A DNA stretch of 64,000 nucleotides from Neobacillus mesonae (GCF_023715155.1 NZ_JAMBNQ010000013.1:47877-111876); one strand, 5' to 3'; counted from the stretch's first letter, positions 25,630-34,472 are shown. Notes: a model not told the origin generated them from the letters alone. Translations and numbers: made by a program.

Positions 25630-26682
25630 ATGAAAAAACTTTGGACATTATTTATATGTGTATTAGTATTAGTGGTTGCTTCCGCTTGCGGGAACAAGGA
25701 AGCAAGCGGGTCGAAAGATGGTGGAGATAAAGCTGATGATGGGAAAGTGATTAAACTAAAAATTGCTGACTCCTTTCCAACTTCTAACTACCTATCATCA
25801 GAAGGTGCTGTTTTTTTCATGAATCGAGTGAAGGAGTTAACTAATGGAAAAGTAGAGTTCGAGCATTACCCTGCAGAACAAATCGGAAAGGCAAACAGTT
25901 ATCTTGATTTAACTCTCTCTAAGACTATCGATATTGGTTATACCTCCTATGCTACGGATCGTCTGCCATTGACTGAAGTGGCTACATTGCCTGGTGCATA
26001 CGGTTCAGCTGAAGAGGGGTCAAAAATTATATGGCAATTAATGAAGGATTACCTTGCAAAAGAAGAGTACTTAAAAAATGGTGTACGACCTATGTTTGCT
26101 GTTTCACTTCCTCAATACCAATTTGTCACAACAAAGAAGCCTGTTAAAACGCTGGACGATTTCAAAGGAATGAAGGCGCGTGTAACAGGAACGATGGAGC
26201 TTGGATTTGATGAGCTTGGTGCATCGCCTGTTTTCATGCCAGCCACAGAGGGTTATACAGCAATGGAGCGTGGTACTGTTGATGGTGTTACATTTCCATT
26301 TACAAGCATTGCCCCTTACCAGATTGATGCTATCGCTAAATATTCAACCAAAGGTGCTAATTTAGGAAGCTTTACGGTTGTATATTCCATCAATGAAAAA
26401 GTGTATCAATCACTTCCGGATAATGTAAAAGATGCATTAGCCCAAGCGGGTGATGAAACAGTTGAACACTTGTCAAAATACCTTGATGAGAAAAATGAAG
26501 AATTGGCTAAGAAGTTTTCTAGTAATATAAAAATCTATGAACTTAGTAAGGAAGAATCCGCAAAATGGGATGAAGCCCTAAAACCGGTATGGGACCGCTG
26601 GGCAGAGGATCTTGAAAAACGAGGATTTAAGGCGAAAGAAACAATCCAAAAATATGAAGAGATAAAGGATAGTTTAAAATAA
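25630..26682 (+). CDS. dctP: TRAP transporter substrate-binding protein (DctP)
   Basis: Lipoprotein signal with lipobox near SACG. The mature domain shows DctP marks: KLKIADSFPTSNYLSSEG, FEHYPAEQIGK, the carboxylate-binding Arg segment KGMKARVTGTMELGFDELGASP, TAMERGTVDGVTFPF, and a C-terminal KW...WAEDLEKRG helix. At 350 aa it is the normal length. It captures an organic acid outside the cell and hands it to DctQM. AGGAGGG precedes the ATG. Confidence 0.92.
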   Translation: MKKLWTLFICVLVLVVASACGNKEASGSKDGGDKADDGKVIKLKIADSFPTSNYLSSEGAVFFMNRVKELTNGKVEFEHYPAEQIGKANSYLDLTLSKTIDIGYTSYATDRLPLTEVATLPGAYGSAEEGSKIIWQLMKDYLAKEEYLKNGVRPMFAVSLPQYQFVTTKKPVKTLDDFKGMKARVTGTMELGFDELGASPVFMPATEGYTAMERGTVDGVTFPFTSIAPYQIDAIAKYSTKGANLGSFTVVYSINEKVYQSLPDNVKDALAQAGDETVEHLSKYLDEKNEELAKKFSSNIKIYELSKEESAKWDEALKPVWDRWAEDLEKRGFKAKETIQKYEEIKDSLK

Positions 26683-26755
26683 AATATTTAACCAGGAAGC
26701 GGCCATATTTTTATAAAAAACCGGCTGCTTTCTGGTTTAGGGGATGATAAATGAA

Positions 26756-27274
26756 ATGAACGCTATCGAAAGAGGATTTACATTGATAGAAAACTTATTT
26801 TTATGGTTTTCACAGGCAGCTGTTGCGGTCATGATGCTTTTAACGACCTTGGATGCTTTAAGCCGTTATATCTTTAGCAAATCTATAACTGGAGCATATG
26901 AAATCACAGAGATGTATTTAATGGTCATCCTGGTTTTTCTAAGTATGAGCTATGTTCAAAAAGTAGATGGTCATATTCGTCTCGATATTCTATTTGAACG
27001 TTTTCCAAAACGAATGCAAGATGTCTTAAATATTGTCTATAATCTGCTGGCAGCAGCCTTTATGTTTTTTATTGGTTATCAAGGTTATAACATGACAATA
27101 AATGCCTTTCAGAACAATTTAATAGCATCTGGACTTCTTAATTTTCCACTATGGCTGTCCTATATTTGGATTCCCGTCGGTTCTTTCCTCATCATGATTC
27201 GGCAGATCCTTTCATCTATTCTTTTAGCTATGGGTAAACCGCCGCATCTTAAAAAGGAAGAGGTGGATGAGTAA
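26756..27274 (+). CDS. dctQ: TRAP transporter small permease (DctQ)
   Basis: Four membrane helices with the family signature TTLDALSRYIFSKSITGAYE and LILVFLSMSY-like segment, then DGHIRLDILFERFP. ATG 26756 is preferred because GGGGATGA lies about 8 nt upstream; the in-frame ATG at 26744 falls within that sequence. The stop overlaps the next start by one base (TAATG). Confidence 0.9.
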   Translation: MNAIERGFTLIENLFLWFSQAAVAVMMLLTTLDALSRYIFSKSITGAYEITEMYLMVILVFLSMSYVQKVDGHIRLDILFERFPKRMQDVLNIVYNLLAAAFMFFIGYQGYNMTINAFQNNLIASGLLNFPLWLSYIWIPVGSFLIMIRQILSSILLAMGKPPHLKKEEVDE

Positions 27275-28569
27275 TGGCGATTGCCCTGCCACTTATTTGT
27301 TTAGTTTTGTTCCTTATATTTGGAATGCCAATTGCCTTCGCACTAGGAATCTCAGGGTCTATTGGATTAATTATGTTTAGCGGCTTGGATTCATTTTTGG
27401 GGATTCTTCAAACTGCGCCTTATGAAAGTGTCAAAAGCTTTTTAATGAGTGCCATTCCAATGTTTATTTTAATGGCAGCCTTTATGACTGTGAGCGGTAT
27501 TATGAAGGACCTATTTTCTGCTGCCTATAATTGGATGGGCAAACTGCCAGGAGGCCTTGGAATTGCTACTGTATTTGCCGGGGCGATGATGGGGGCTGTA
27601 TCTGGCTCAAGTCAGGCATCTGCTGCAGCAATGGCAAAGGCGGCAGCGCCTGAAATGAAAAAATATAAGTATAATACGGCCTTTACAATGGGAGTTATCA
27701 GTATCTCTGGTACGCTTGCCGTCATGATTCCTCCAAGTATTGTACTAATTCTTTATGGAATATTAACTGAAACTGGTGTTGGATCACTCCTAATTGCCGG
27801 GATTATACCGGGCATTTTAACCGCACTTGGATATATTATTGTTATTACAATATGGGTTAAAATTAATCCAGAAATTGCTCCAAAAATTCAAATTCAGCTT
27901 TCATTACAAGAACGTATACGGTCATTAAAAAATGTATGGCCGATGCTATTGATTATCATTGCTGTAATTGGTGGTATTTATAGCGGGGTTGTTACCGCAA
28001 CAGAAGCTGGTGCGCTGGGTGCATTTATAACATTAGCAGTGGTACTCCTAATGCGCCGAATGAACTTTAAACAATTTGGCCTTGCATTAAATGATACGAT
28101 TAAATCCACAACGATGATTATGACTATAATCGTGGGTGCCCATATTTTTAGTTATTACTTAACAATGACACAGGTAACCCAAAAACTCGTCATGCAAATT
28201 GAAGGAATGGATGTTTCAAAATATGCAATCTTAGCAATTATCATTGTTATTTATTTGGTTCTTGGATTTTTTATGGATCAAATTGCCATTTTGATATTGA
28301 CTTTGCCGCTGACGTTCCCGATTATTGTCTCCCTTGGTTTTAATCCAATTTGGTTTGGCATACTGGTAACAAAGACGGTAGAAGTCGGGCTTGTTACCCC
28401 GCCGGTAGGAATGAATGTTTTTGTGGCAACAGGTGCTGCAGGTGTAAAAACAGCAGAAGGGTTTAAAGGAGTAAAGTGGTTTGTTCTTATGGATTTATTT
28501 ATCCTTGTGCTGTTAATCCTAATGCCATTTATCACCCTTTGGCTTCCGGACTTAATGATAAAAAAATAA
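27274..28569 (+). CDS. dctM: TRAP transporter large permease (DctM)
   Basis: 431 aa, 12 or so helices. Family marks: FGMPIAFALGISGS at the start, AIPMFILMAAFMT, MGAVSGSSQASAAAMAKAA, MIPPSIVLILYGILTETGVGSLLIAGIIPG, VVTATEAGALGAF and TPPVGMNVFV near the C-terminus. Together with DctP and DctQ it forms a sodium-coupled high-affinity carboxylate importer. Confidence 0.93.
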   Translation: MAIALPLICLVLFLIFGMPIAFALGISGSIGLIMFSGLDSFLGILQTAPYESVKSFLMSAIPMFILMAAFMTVSGIMKDLFSAAYNWMGKLPGGLGIATVFAGAMMGAVSGSSQASAAAMAKAAAPEMKKYKYNTAFTMGVISISGTLAVMIPPSIVLILYGILTETGVGSLLIAGIIPGILTALGYIIVITIWVKINPEIAPKIQIQLSLQERIRSLKNVWPMLLIIIAVIGGIYSGVVTATEAGALGAFITLAVVLLMRRMNFKQFGLALNDTIKSTTMIMTIIVGAHIFSYYLTMTQVTQKLVMQIEGMDVSKYAILAIIIVIYLVLGFFMDQIAILILTLPLTFPIIVSLGFNPIWFGILVTKTVEVGLVTPPVGMNVFVATGAAGVKTAEGFKGVKWFVLMDLFILVLLILMPFITLWLPDLMIKK

Positions 28570-28604
28570 TTTGATCCTGATTTAGTAGATTGGAATGAAA
28601 AGTG

Positions 28605-29351
28605 ATGAAGCAAAATGTAATTTCTAAAACGTTTGCACTTCTGCGTGCTTTTACGGATAAACAAAATGAATGGGGAGTTAACGAGCTATCAAGATATCTA
28701 GGCATGCCGGTGAGCAGTGTTCATCGGATGCTTTCGACATTAAAAGATGAGTATATCGTAGAATATTCGGAGACGACAGGTAAATATAAAATTGGGCCTG
28801 ACATGATTCGAATGGCATCCATTATTTCAACTAAAGTAGACGTAAAACAAATTGCAAGACGATATTTAATTGACCTTTCTAGAGAAATTGGCCATTCCGT
28901 CTACTTTGCTCTTTACTATCCACATCATCGAAAACTGGTATTTGTTGAAAGTATAAAAAGTCCCCAAGCCTTACAATACGTACTGGAAATAGGTGTATTG
29001 CAGCCGATACATATCGCTGCTAGCGGCAAAAATATTCTTGCCCATTTAAGTGAATCTGAAATAAACGAGGTTTTAAGCAAGGAAATCGATTGTGAATCTG
29101 ATAGAAATAGAGTGAAAGAAGAGTTAAAGACCATCAAAGCACAAGGTTATGCGATTACGGCCAATGAACGGAAACAAGGAGCTAAAAGTGTAGGGGCGCC
29201 TGTATTTGATGCTAGTGGCAAAGTTCTTGGCAGCATTATTTGTGTATTTCCGATTGGTGATTATGTGAATGAAAAAGAATTTGATTATATAACTCGTGTA
29301 AAAAAAGCGGCAGAGGATATTTCGATTTCATTAGGCTGCGTCAAAAGCTAA
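28605..29351 (+). CDS. IclR family transcriptional regulator
   Basis: An N-terminal winged helix (ISKTFALLRAFTDKQNEWGVNELSRYLGMPVSSVHRMLSTL) is followed by the IclR effector domain (about 75-245: AASGKNILAHLSESE, ITANERKQGAKSVGAPVFDASGKVLG). ATG 28605 is taken; a GTG lies one codon upstream. Its place inside the operon between transporter and enzymes suggests that it senses the imported acid or its CoA thioester and acts on the GGAAT-rich palindrome at 25095. Confidence 0.9.
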   Translation: MKQNVISKTFALLRAFTDKQNEWGVNELSRYLGMPVSSVHRMLSTLKDEYIVEYSETTGKYKIGPDMIRMASIISTKVDVKQIARRYLIDLSREIGHSVYFALYYPHHRKLVFVESIKSPQALQYVLEIGVLQPIHIAASGKNILAHLSESEINEVLSKEIDCESDRNRVKEELKTIKAQGYAITANERKQGAKSVGAPVFDASGKVLGSIICVFPIGDYVNEKEFDYITRVKKAAEDISISLGCVKS

Positions 29352-29364
29352 GAAGGGGTTTTAC

Positions 29365-30231
29365 ATGATGAAAATCTATCGTACATTGCTTTTTATACCG
29401 GGCATTAAAAAGCAATGGTTCGCAAATATCACTTCCTCTCAGGCAGATGCCGTTATATTAGACATTGAGGACAGTGTGGCGGTTGAATTAAAAACTTTAG
29501 CAAGACAATACGTTTCGGAAGCTATAAGTGAACTTTCTTCAAAGGGGGTTCATGTCTTTGTTCGCATAAATGTGGGTCCAGAAGGTTTTAATCTGGAGGA
29601 TATTAAAGCAATCGTGAAGGTCGGCCTTCAAGGGATTGTTATTCCTAAGGTTGATGGCCCTGATGACATTGATCGGCTATCTTCTTTAGTTAAAGAAAAT
29701 GAAGAGCGGCAGGGATTACCTGCAGGCAGCATTCGTTTTCTGCCTATCCTGGAAACAGCAAAATCAATGCAGTTGGCTTATGAGATTGCCTCTTGTAAGA
29801 GGGTAATGGGAATTGCGGGTCTTAGTGCAAAAAATGGGGATGTCGCAAGGGCACTTGGTTATCAATGGACAGCAGAGGGATTAGAAACATTATTTATGCG
29901 TTCGAAGGTGGTCATGGCAGCTCGTGCAGCCGGAGTTATGCCAATAGGCGGACTATGGCAAGACGTTCATAATCTTGAAGGATTACGAAAAAGCAGTAAG
30001 TTTAATCGGCAGCTTGGGTTTGATGGTGAACTTGTACTTCATCCATCTAATGTGCCAATTGTAAATGAAATCTATTCTCTTTCCGATGATGAAATCGCCT
30101 ATTATCGTGAGATGGTGGAGGTTTTTGAAAGGGCAGAGAAACAAGGGAAAACAGCCATTATGTATAAGGGAGAACATATTGATTATGCCCATGTAAAGAC
30201 AGCGAAGGAAGTATTGTCTCATATAAAATAA
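29365..30231 (+). CDS. HpcH/HpaI-family CoA-ester lyase (CitE-like)
   Basis: TIM-barrel lyase of the citrate lyase beta/malyl-CoA lyase group: YRTLLFIPGIKKQWFANITSSQADAVILDIEDSV (ED metal motif), VFVRINVGPEGFN, GIVIPKVDGPDD, PILETAKSM (metal-binding Glu), MGIAGLSAKNGDVARALG, and C-terminal FDGELVLHPSNVPIVNEIYS. It splits a 3-hydroxyacyl-CoA such as malyl-, methylmalyl- or citramalyl-CoA. With MaoC and CaiB/BaiF neighbours, (S)-citramalyl-CoA to acetyl-CoA plus pyruvate is the likeliest reaction; this is inferred from context. Confidence 0.85.
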   Translation: MMKIYRTLLFIPGIKKQWFANITSSQADAVILDIEDSVAVELKTLARQYVSEAISELSSKGVHVFVRINVGPEGFNLEDIKAIVKVGLQGIVIPKVDGPDDIDRLSSLVKENEERQGLPAGSIRFLPILETAKSMQLAYEIASCKRVMGIAGLSAKNGDVARALGYQWTAEGLETLFMRSKVVMAARAAGVMPIGGLWQDVHNLEGLRKSSKFNRQLGFDGELVLHPSNVPIVNEIYSLSDDEIAYYREMVEVFERAEKQGKTAIMYKGEHIDYAHVKTAKEVLSHIK

Positions 30232-30282
30232 ACCTTTCTGAACATGATTGCTGATAAATTCTTATGTAAAAGGAGGATATCA

Positions 30283-30759
30283 ATGGCTGGGGGAAAATAT
30301 TTTGAAGAGTTCAAGATTGGTGATGTTTTTCAGCATCGTCCTGGTAGAACCGTGACGGAGACAGATAATTTATTGTTTACAACCTTGACGCATAATACAC
30401 AATCTCTTCATTTGGATGAAGAATATTCAAAAGAAACAATGTATGGTGGAAGAATTGTAAATAGTCTCTTCACCTTATCATTTATTGTAGGGGTAAGTGT
30501 GGGGGACATGACGGAGGGAACTACATTAGGCAACCTTGGCTTTGAGGAAACTGTATTTCCTGCTCCTGTTCGAATCGGGGATACCCTGCGTGCAGAAACT
30601 GAAATCGTCGGAAAGCGAGAATCTAATTCCCGTCCGAATACGGGAATTGTCTGGTTTGAACATCGTGCTTATAACCAGCGTGGTGAATTGGTTGCAAAGT
30701 CGAAGCGTGTTGGACTAATCAAGAAGAAATCAGCTGAAACGCTGGATTCCACGACTTAA
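30283..30759 (+). CDS. MaoC-family acyl-CoA hydratase (158 aa)
   Basis: A single hot-dog domain: GGKYFEEFKIGDVFQHRPGRTVTETDN, then LTHNTQSLHLDEEYSK (the Asp/His-type hydratase motif here reads TLTHNTQSLHLDEEY), GGRIVNSLFTLSFIVG, and DTLRAETEIVGKRESNSRPNTGIV. ATG 30283 follows GGAGGATATC; an in-frame ATG at 30244 has no site. Similar single-domain proteins are mesaconyl-CoA or itaconyl-CoA hydratases. It would supply the substrate for the adjacent lyase. Confidence 0.85.
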   Translation: MAGGKYFEEFKIGDVFQHRPGRTVTETDNLLFTTLTHNTQSLHLDEEYSKETMYGGRIVNSLFTLSFIVGVSVGDMTEGTTLGNLGFEETVFPAPVRIGDTLRAETEIVGKRESNSRPNTGIVWFEHRAYNQRGELVAKSKRVGLIKKKSAETLDSTT

Positions 30760-30825
30760 GTTACATCTAGTTCAGGGAGAGTCTTGATCCCTTATTGCAT
30801 AAATTTATTGAAAGGGTGATTTGGT

Positions 30826-31986
30826 ATGAATGGGCCATTGGAAGGCATTCGAGTGCTTGATTTGACATCCGTTGTAATGGGACCTTATTGTACATTGATG
30901 TTGGGAGATATGGGTGCTGATGTTATTAAGATAGAGAATCCCTCCGGAGATACGACACGTTATCTGGGTCCATCGAAAAATAAAGGAATGGGCAGCCTTT
31001 TTCTTCATTTAAATAGAAATAAGCGCAGCCTTGCATTAGATCTAAAAAGTGAAGAAGGTCGTAAAATACTTCTTGATCTAGTGGAGGAAGCGGATATTTT
31101 AGTTCATACTTTGCGTCCACAATCCATGGAAAGGCTGGGCCTATTATATGAAGATATAAAAAAGAGAAATAAAAAAATTATTTATTGCAGCATGTATGGA
31201 TTTAGTAAGGAAGGGCCGTACGGTGATAAACCGGCGTATGATGATATTATCCAGGCTCAATCAGGAATTGCAGCAGCACAGGGGGAAATTACTGGGGAGC
31301 CCCAATATTTAGCAACTGTTTTGGCAGATAAAACAACTGGTCTAGTCGGGCTTAGTTCCATTTTAGCTGCATTATATCATAGAGAGCGAAGTGGGGAAGG
31401 TCAAGAAATTGAAGTCCCTATGTTTGAGACAATGGTAGCTTATACCATGATAGAGCATATGTATGGTAAAACTTTCTCGCCAACGGAGGGATCTGCTTAT
31501 TATTCACGAGTAGTTTCTCCATATCGGAAACCATACAAAACAAAAAATGGTTATATTGGAGTCATGATATACAATGATAAACATTGGCAATCATTTTTTA
31601 ATCTATTAGGACGAAGCGATTTACAGCGGGATGAACGCTTTACGGATATAACGGCACGCACAAAACATATCGATTTTGTTTATAAAACAATTGAAGACAT
31701 CATGATTACCAAAGTCACTGAAGAGTGGTTAGAGCTTCTGCAAAAAGGCGATATTCCTTGTACAAAGGTAAATACACCGGAAGACCTTTTTGTGGATCCC
31801 CACTTAAATAGTATAGGATTTTTCCGAAATGTCAGCCACCCAACTGAAGGCCAAATCCAAGACATAAAATTTCCAGTCAACTTTGAGAAAACACCTGTTA
31901 CTACTCGAAGATACGCTCCGACACTTGGACAGCATAATGAAGAGATATTGAATGATGTTTGGGCGAAAGGGAATTATTCTAAATAG
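30826..31986 (+). CDS. CaiB/BaiF (class III) CoA-transferase
   Basis: 386 aa. Family marks: GPLEGIRVLDLTSVVMGPYCTLMLGDMGADVIKIENPSGD at the start, LNRNKRSLALDLKSEEGR, YCSMYGFSKEGPYGDKPAYDDIIQAQSG, the catalytic Asp in TVLADKTTGLVG, and GEGQEIEVPMFETM. It activates a carboxylate by transfer of CoA from an acyl-CoA such as succinyl-CoA. It is last in the operon, giving import, activation, hydration and cleavage in one unit. The final acid is not determined by sequence; itaconate, mesaconate or a related C5 diacid fits. Confidence 0.9.
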   Translation: MNGPLEGIRVLDLTSVVMGPYCTLMLGDMGADVIKIENPSGDTTRYLGPSKNKGMGSLFLHLNRNKRSLALDLKSEEGRKILLDLVEEADILVHTLRPQSMERLGLLYEDIKKRNKKIIYCSMYGFSKEGPYGDKPAYDDIIQAQSGIAAAQGEITGEPQYLATVLADKTTGLVGLSSILAALYHRERSGEGQEIEVPMFETMVAYTMIEHMYGKTFSPTEGSAYYSRVVSPYRKPYKTKNGYIGVMIYNDKHWQSFFNLLGRSDLQRDERFTDITARTKHIDFVYKTIEDIMITKVTEEWLELLQKGDIPCTKVNTPEDLFVDPHLNSIGFFRNVSHPTEGQIQDIKFPVNFEKTPVTTRRYAPTLGQHNEEILNDVWAKGNYSK

Positions 31987-32041
31987 AGAGGATGAGGGAA
32001 ACTAACCCGCTTCCTCTAACGCCTGTTCTTTGCTCCGTTCA

Positions 32042-32242
32042 TTTTCGACAATTATTTTAATGTAAATCAATCAGAAATCAGTACAGTAAAGGAAATTACC
32101 ATACTTCAAATAAACATATGTTTGACTGACAAAAATTGCAGACTTATAGCGTTATAATCCTATATGGATAGGATTATATCATTTTAATTTAAACGTTTGT
32201 TTAGATAAGGGGCCAAAAATTATGTGGAGTTATGTCTAAAAT
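32042..32242 (+). repeat. ~200-bp dispersed element, copy 3
   Basis: Block A TTTTCGACAATTATTTTA (32042), B AAATAAACATATGTTTGAC followed by TGACAAAAATTGC (32108), C AATTTAAACGTTTGTTTAG (32186) and D TGTGGAGTTATGTCTAAA (32223). Block order and spacing match copies 1 and 2 near the left edge. Between B and C lies a perfect hairpin, ATAATCCTAT-ATGG-ATAGGATTAT (32154-32177), not present in the other copies. It sits between two convergent operons, so it does not look like a promoter for either. Confidence 0.6.
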
Positions 32243-32274
32243 TGTCCCCAAGGGGGCCCCGCTCTTTTTTCAAA

Positions 32275-32305
32275 AACAAAAGTGAGGAATAAAAAAATTC
32301 CTCAC
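32275..32305 (-). terminator. terminator of glnK-amt
   Basis: GTGAGGAAT and ATTCCTCAC form a 9-bp stem. On the minus strand TTTTGTTTTTG follows. Confidence 0.8.
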
Positions 32306-32329
32306 CAAGCTATCAATCTATTTCCCTAT

Positions 32330-33628
32330 TTATTTCATACTGCTGGAAGGGGCAGAAATGGTGACACCGGTGGTTTCTTCGAAGTTATACAGGCTGGCAG
32401 GTAAATCTGTAAATCGTTCCAGTTCGTTGTAAGCGGGAATTCCGTGGTAGGACATGTCCAGGCCGTTTTCTTCGTCATGTTCATCTGCTCTCAGGCCGAC
32501 TGTCTTTTCACATATTTTGGCGATAAGGGTACCACTGGAAAATCCCCAAATCATGACGACTGCTGCTCCTAATAGCTGGATTTTAATAAGGGAGAGATCG
32601 CCTGTAGTTAATAAACCATGGGTTTGATCAAATAGACCAACCGCTATTGTTCCGAAAACACCGTTGCAGCCGTGGACCGCCACTGCTCCGACAGGGTCGT
32701 CTACTTTGATATTGTCGACTAAAAGGGTGGCATAAATCACGATGATGCCGCTGACCATGCCAATGATAATGGCGCTCCATTGAGAAACATACGCACAGCC
32801 GGCTGTAATCGCAACAAGGCCTGATAAGACGCCATTGATGGTCATGCTTGGGTCCGCTTTTCCGAATTTCCTCATGGTCAAAAATAGGGCAGCCGCCCCG
32901 CCGCTTGCCCCTGAAAGCATGGTATTAAGGGCAATTGATGCTAAGGCATTGTTGGATGCGTCCAATGTACTGCCGGTATTAAAAGCAAACCAGCCAAACC
33001 ATAAAACAAAGGTGCCGGCTGAGGCAAGAGGGATATTACTTGGGGCAAATACATTGGTGCTGCCGTCAGAATTAAATCTTCCTTTTCTCGCTCCTAGAAT
33101 CCTAGCCATCGCTAGTGCTGCAAAGCCTCCGACTGCATGAATGGCAGCAGAGCCTGCAAAATCTTTCATTCCCAGCTTTGCCAGCCAGCCGTCACTGCTC
33201 CAAATCCAATGGCCTGAAAGGGGATAAATTACCATGCAAACAAGTGCGACTGTTACGATGTAGGCATTAAAATTCATCCGCTCCGCTACTGCCCCTGAAA
33301 CAATGGAGACACAAGCGACCGTAAACCCTATTTGGAATAGAACAAAAGCGGCGCTTGGCAATGGAATAGATAGAGCGATACTTTGAGGATGGGCGAATAA
33401 ATTGGTACCAATGATTCCAAAAATATCTTTTCCGTACATCACTCCAAAACCAATCAGCCAAAAAGCTAAAGCACCTACTGTCAAATCGACGAAAATTTTC
33501 ATTGTGACATTCACTGCGTTTTTCGTCCGAACCAATCCTGCTTCCAATAAACTAAATCCGCCTTCCATAAACAAGACCATGGCGGCCGCGATTACAACCC
33601 AAACAGCGTTTATATGTTCCAGCGACAT
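32330..33628 (-). CDS. amt: ammonium transporter (Amt)
   Basis: 432 aa, 11 helices. Marks: WVVIAAAMVLFMEGGFSLLEAGLVRTKNAVN at the start, FVLFQIGFTVACVSIVSGAVAERM, GHWIWSSDGWLAKLGMKDFAGSAAIHAVGGFAAL, VLWFGWFAFNTGS, and VDDPVGAVAVHGCNGVFGTIAVGLF (pore His). Imports ammonium at low concentration. It lies 13 nt downstream of glnK. TnrA/GlnR-type boxes precede the operon, so it is expected to be induced by nitrogen limitation. Confidence 0.95.
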   Translation of the reverse strand: MSLEHINAVWVVIAAAMVLFMEGGFSLLEAGLVRTKNAVNVTMKIFVDLTVGALAFWLIGFGVMYGKDIFGIIGTNLFAHPQSIALSIPLPSAAFVLFQIGFTVACVSIVSGAVAERMNFNAYIVTVALVCMVIYPLSGHWIWSSDGWLAKLGMKDFAGSAAIHAVGGFAALAMARILGARKGRFNSDGSTNVFAPSNIPLASAGTFVLWFGWFAFNTGSTLDASNNALASIALNTMLSGASGGAAALFLTMRKFGKADPSMTINGVLSGLVAITAGCAYVSQWSAIIIGMVSGIIVIYATLLVDNIKVDDPVGAVAVHGCNGVFGTIAVGLFDQTHGLLTTGDLSLIKIQLLGAAVVMIWGFSSGTLIAKICEKTVGLRADEHDEENGLDMSYHGIPAYNELERFTDLPASLYNFEETTGVTISAPSSSMK

Positions 33629-33641
33629 CTCTCTTAACCTC

Positions 33642-33992
33642 CTATTTTGCTAAATCGTCAATATCAACATCAACTTCACCTGTCTTAATGTTATAGGCAT
33701 CAAGAATTGGATAAACAAAAACTTTCCCGTCCCCATCTTCACCTGTCTGAGCAGCTGTAATAATGGTCTGAATGGCAGGATCCACTTTATAATCAGAAAG
33801 AACAATCTCCATTTTTACCTTTGGATGGAGAGTAATGTTATATTTCTTACCGCGGTAAACGCCTCTGGTATTTTTCTGTTTCCCACGGCCGACAACCTGG
33901 GATACAGTATATCCGGTGATTCCAATACTTTTTAATCCCTTGATTGTTTCTGTCAGCCTTTCTGGTCTGATAATCGCTTCGATTTTTTTCAT
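33642..33992 (-). CDS. glnK: nitrogen regulatory P-II protein (GlnK)
   Basis: 116 aa. MKKIEAIIRPERLTETIKGLKSIGITGYTVSQVVGRGKQK is the P-II start. The T-loop reads TRGVYRGKKYNITLHPKVKMEIV and keeps the Tyr of the RG/YRG turn. The C-terminal DGDGKVFVYPILDAYNIKTGE is the P-II signature 2. GlnK plugs the Amt pore in response to 2-oxoglutarate and ATP/ADP, and in Bacillus also binds TnrA. Here glnK precedes amt, the reverse of the B. subtilis order. Confidence 0.94.
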   Translation of the reverse strand: MKKIEAIIRPERLTETIKGLKSIGITGYTVSQVVGRGKQKNTRGVYRGKKYNITLHPKVKMEIVLSDYKVDPAIQTIITAAQTGEDGDGKVFVYPILDAYNIKTGEVDVDIDDLAK

Positions 33993-34015
33993 TTTTATTC
34001 ACCATCTTTTTATGA

Positions 34016-34055
34016 TGTTAGTTTATCTCACATAAATATGTTATTAAATATATCA
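34016..34055 (-). promoter_or_regulatory. two tandem TnrA/GlnR boxes upstream of glnK
   Basis: TGTTAGTTTATCTCACA (34016-34032) departs from TGTNANAWWWTNTNACA at one position. A second box, on the minus strand TGATATATTTAATAACA (34055-34039), departs at two. Their centres are 23 bp apart, about two turns. The proximal box is only 24 nt from the glnK start codon, so it may overlap the core promoter. Confidence 0.65.
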
Positions 34056-34230
34056 TGAAAAACCCAGATGTCAATAGTGTTGAAAATGAATTCAGTTAAT
34101 TCCAAATATTACATGGCGTTTTTCTGAAAAATAATGAAGGTTGAATGATTTATACCTATTTGAACAATATCATCAGAGGAAGTCGTGAGTGGATTTATTT
34201 GTGGAATAAGTTAAGAGTATATAAAAAATT

Positions 34231-34310
34231 GGTTACCCCCATTTCAAATTGGGAGTAACCTAACAGGGGGTGGACTTATTTTATTCCGACTTGAACATTT
34301 CTTCGTCTGG
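34231..34310 (-). pseudogene. remnant 3' end of a second BCCT-type gene plus its terminator
   Basis: On the minus strand the sequence before the stop at 34281 reads EEM-FK-SE-stop and aligns base for base with QEM-SK-AE-stop at the end of the BCCT gene (37195). It is followed by a hairpin GGTTACTCCCA.../...GGTAACC plus TAACCTAAC, like the GGTTATTCCAATT hairpin after the BCCT gene. An in-frame TAG lies 11 codons before the stop. Nothing upstream to 34470 is recognisable. It is probably the tail of a deleted duplicate. Confidence 0.4.
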
Positions 34311-34472
34311 CTAAACAAACGCGACGGTTGGAAATGAATGGTGATACTTCCAGAAGGCGCGAATAAATCCGTTTTATTTATCAGAAGACAGAGTTTAACC
34401 TCCTGTTTTTCCTTAGTTGCTTTGTATCAAAGATTATTTTTCGTGTCCATCCTATTCAAGACGGTAATCCCC

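Noticed and set aside
34263..34470. Longer BCCT pseudogene
   Set aside because: Beyond the last few codons no frame upstream of 34310 resembles the transporter, so only the tail is claimed.
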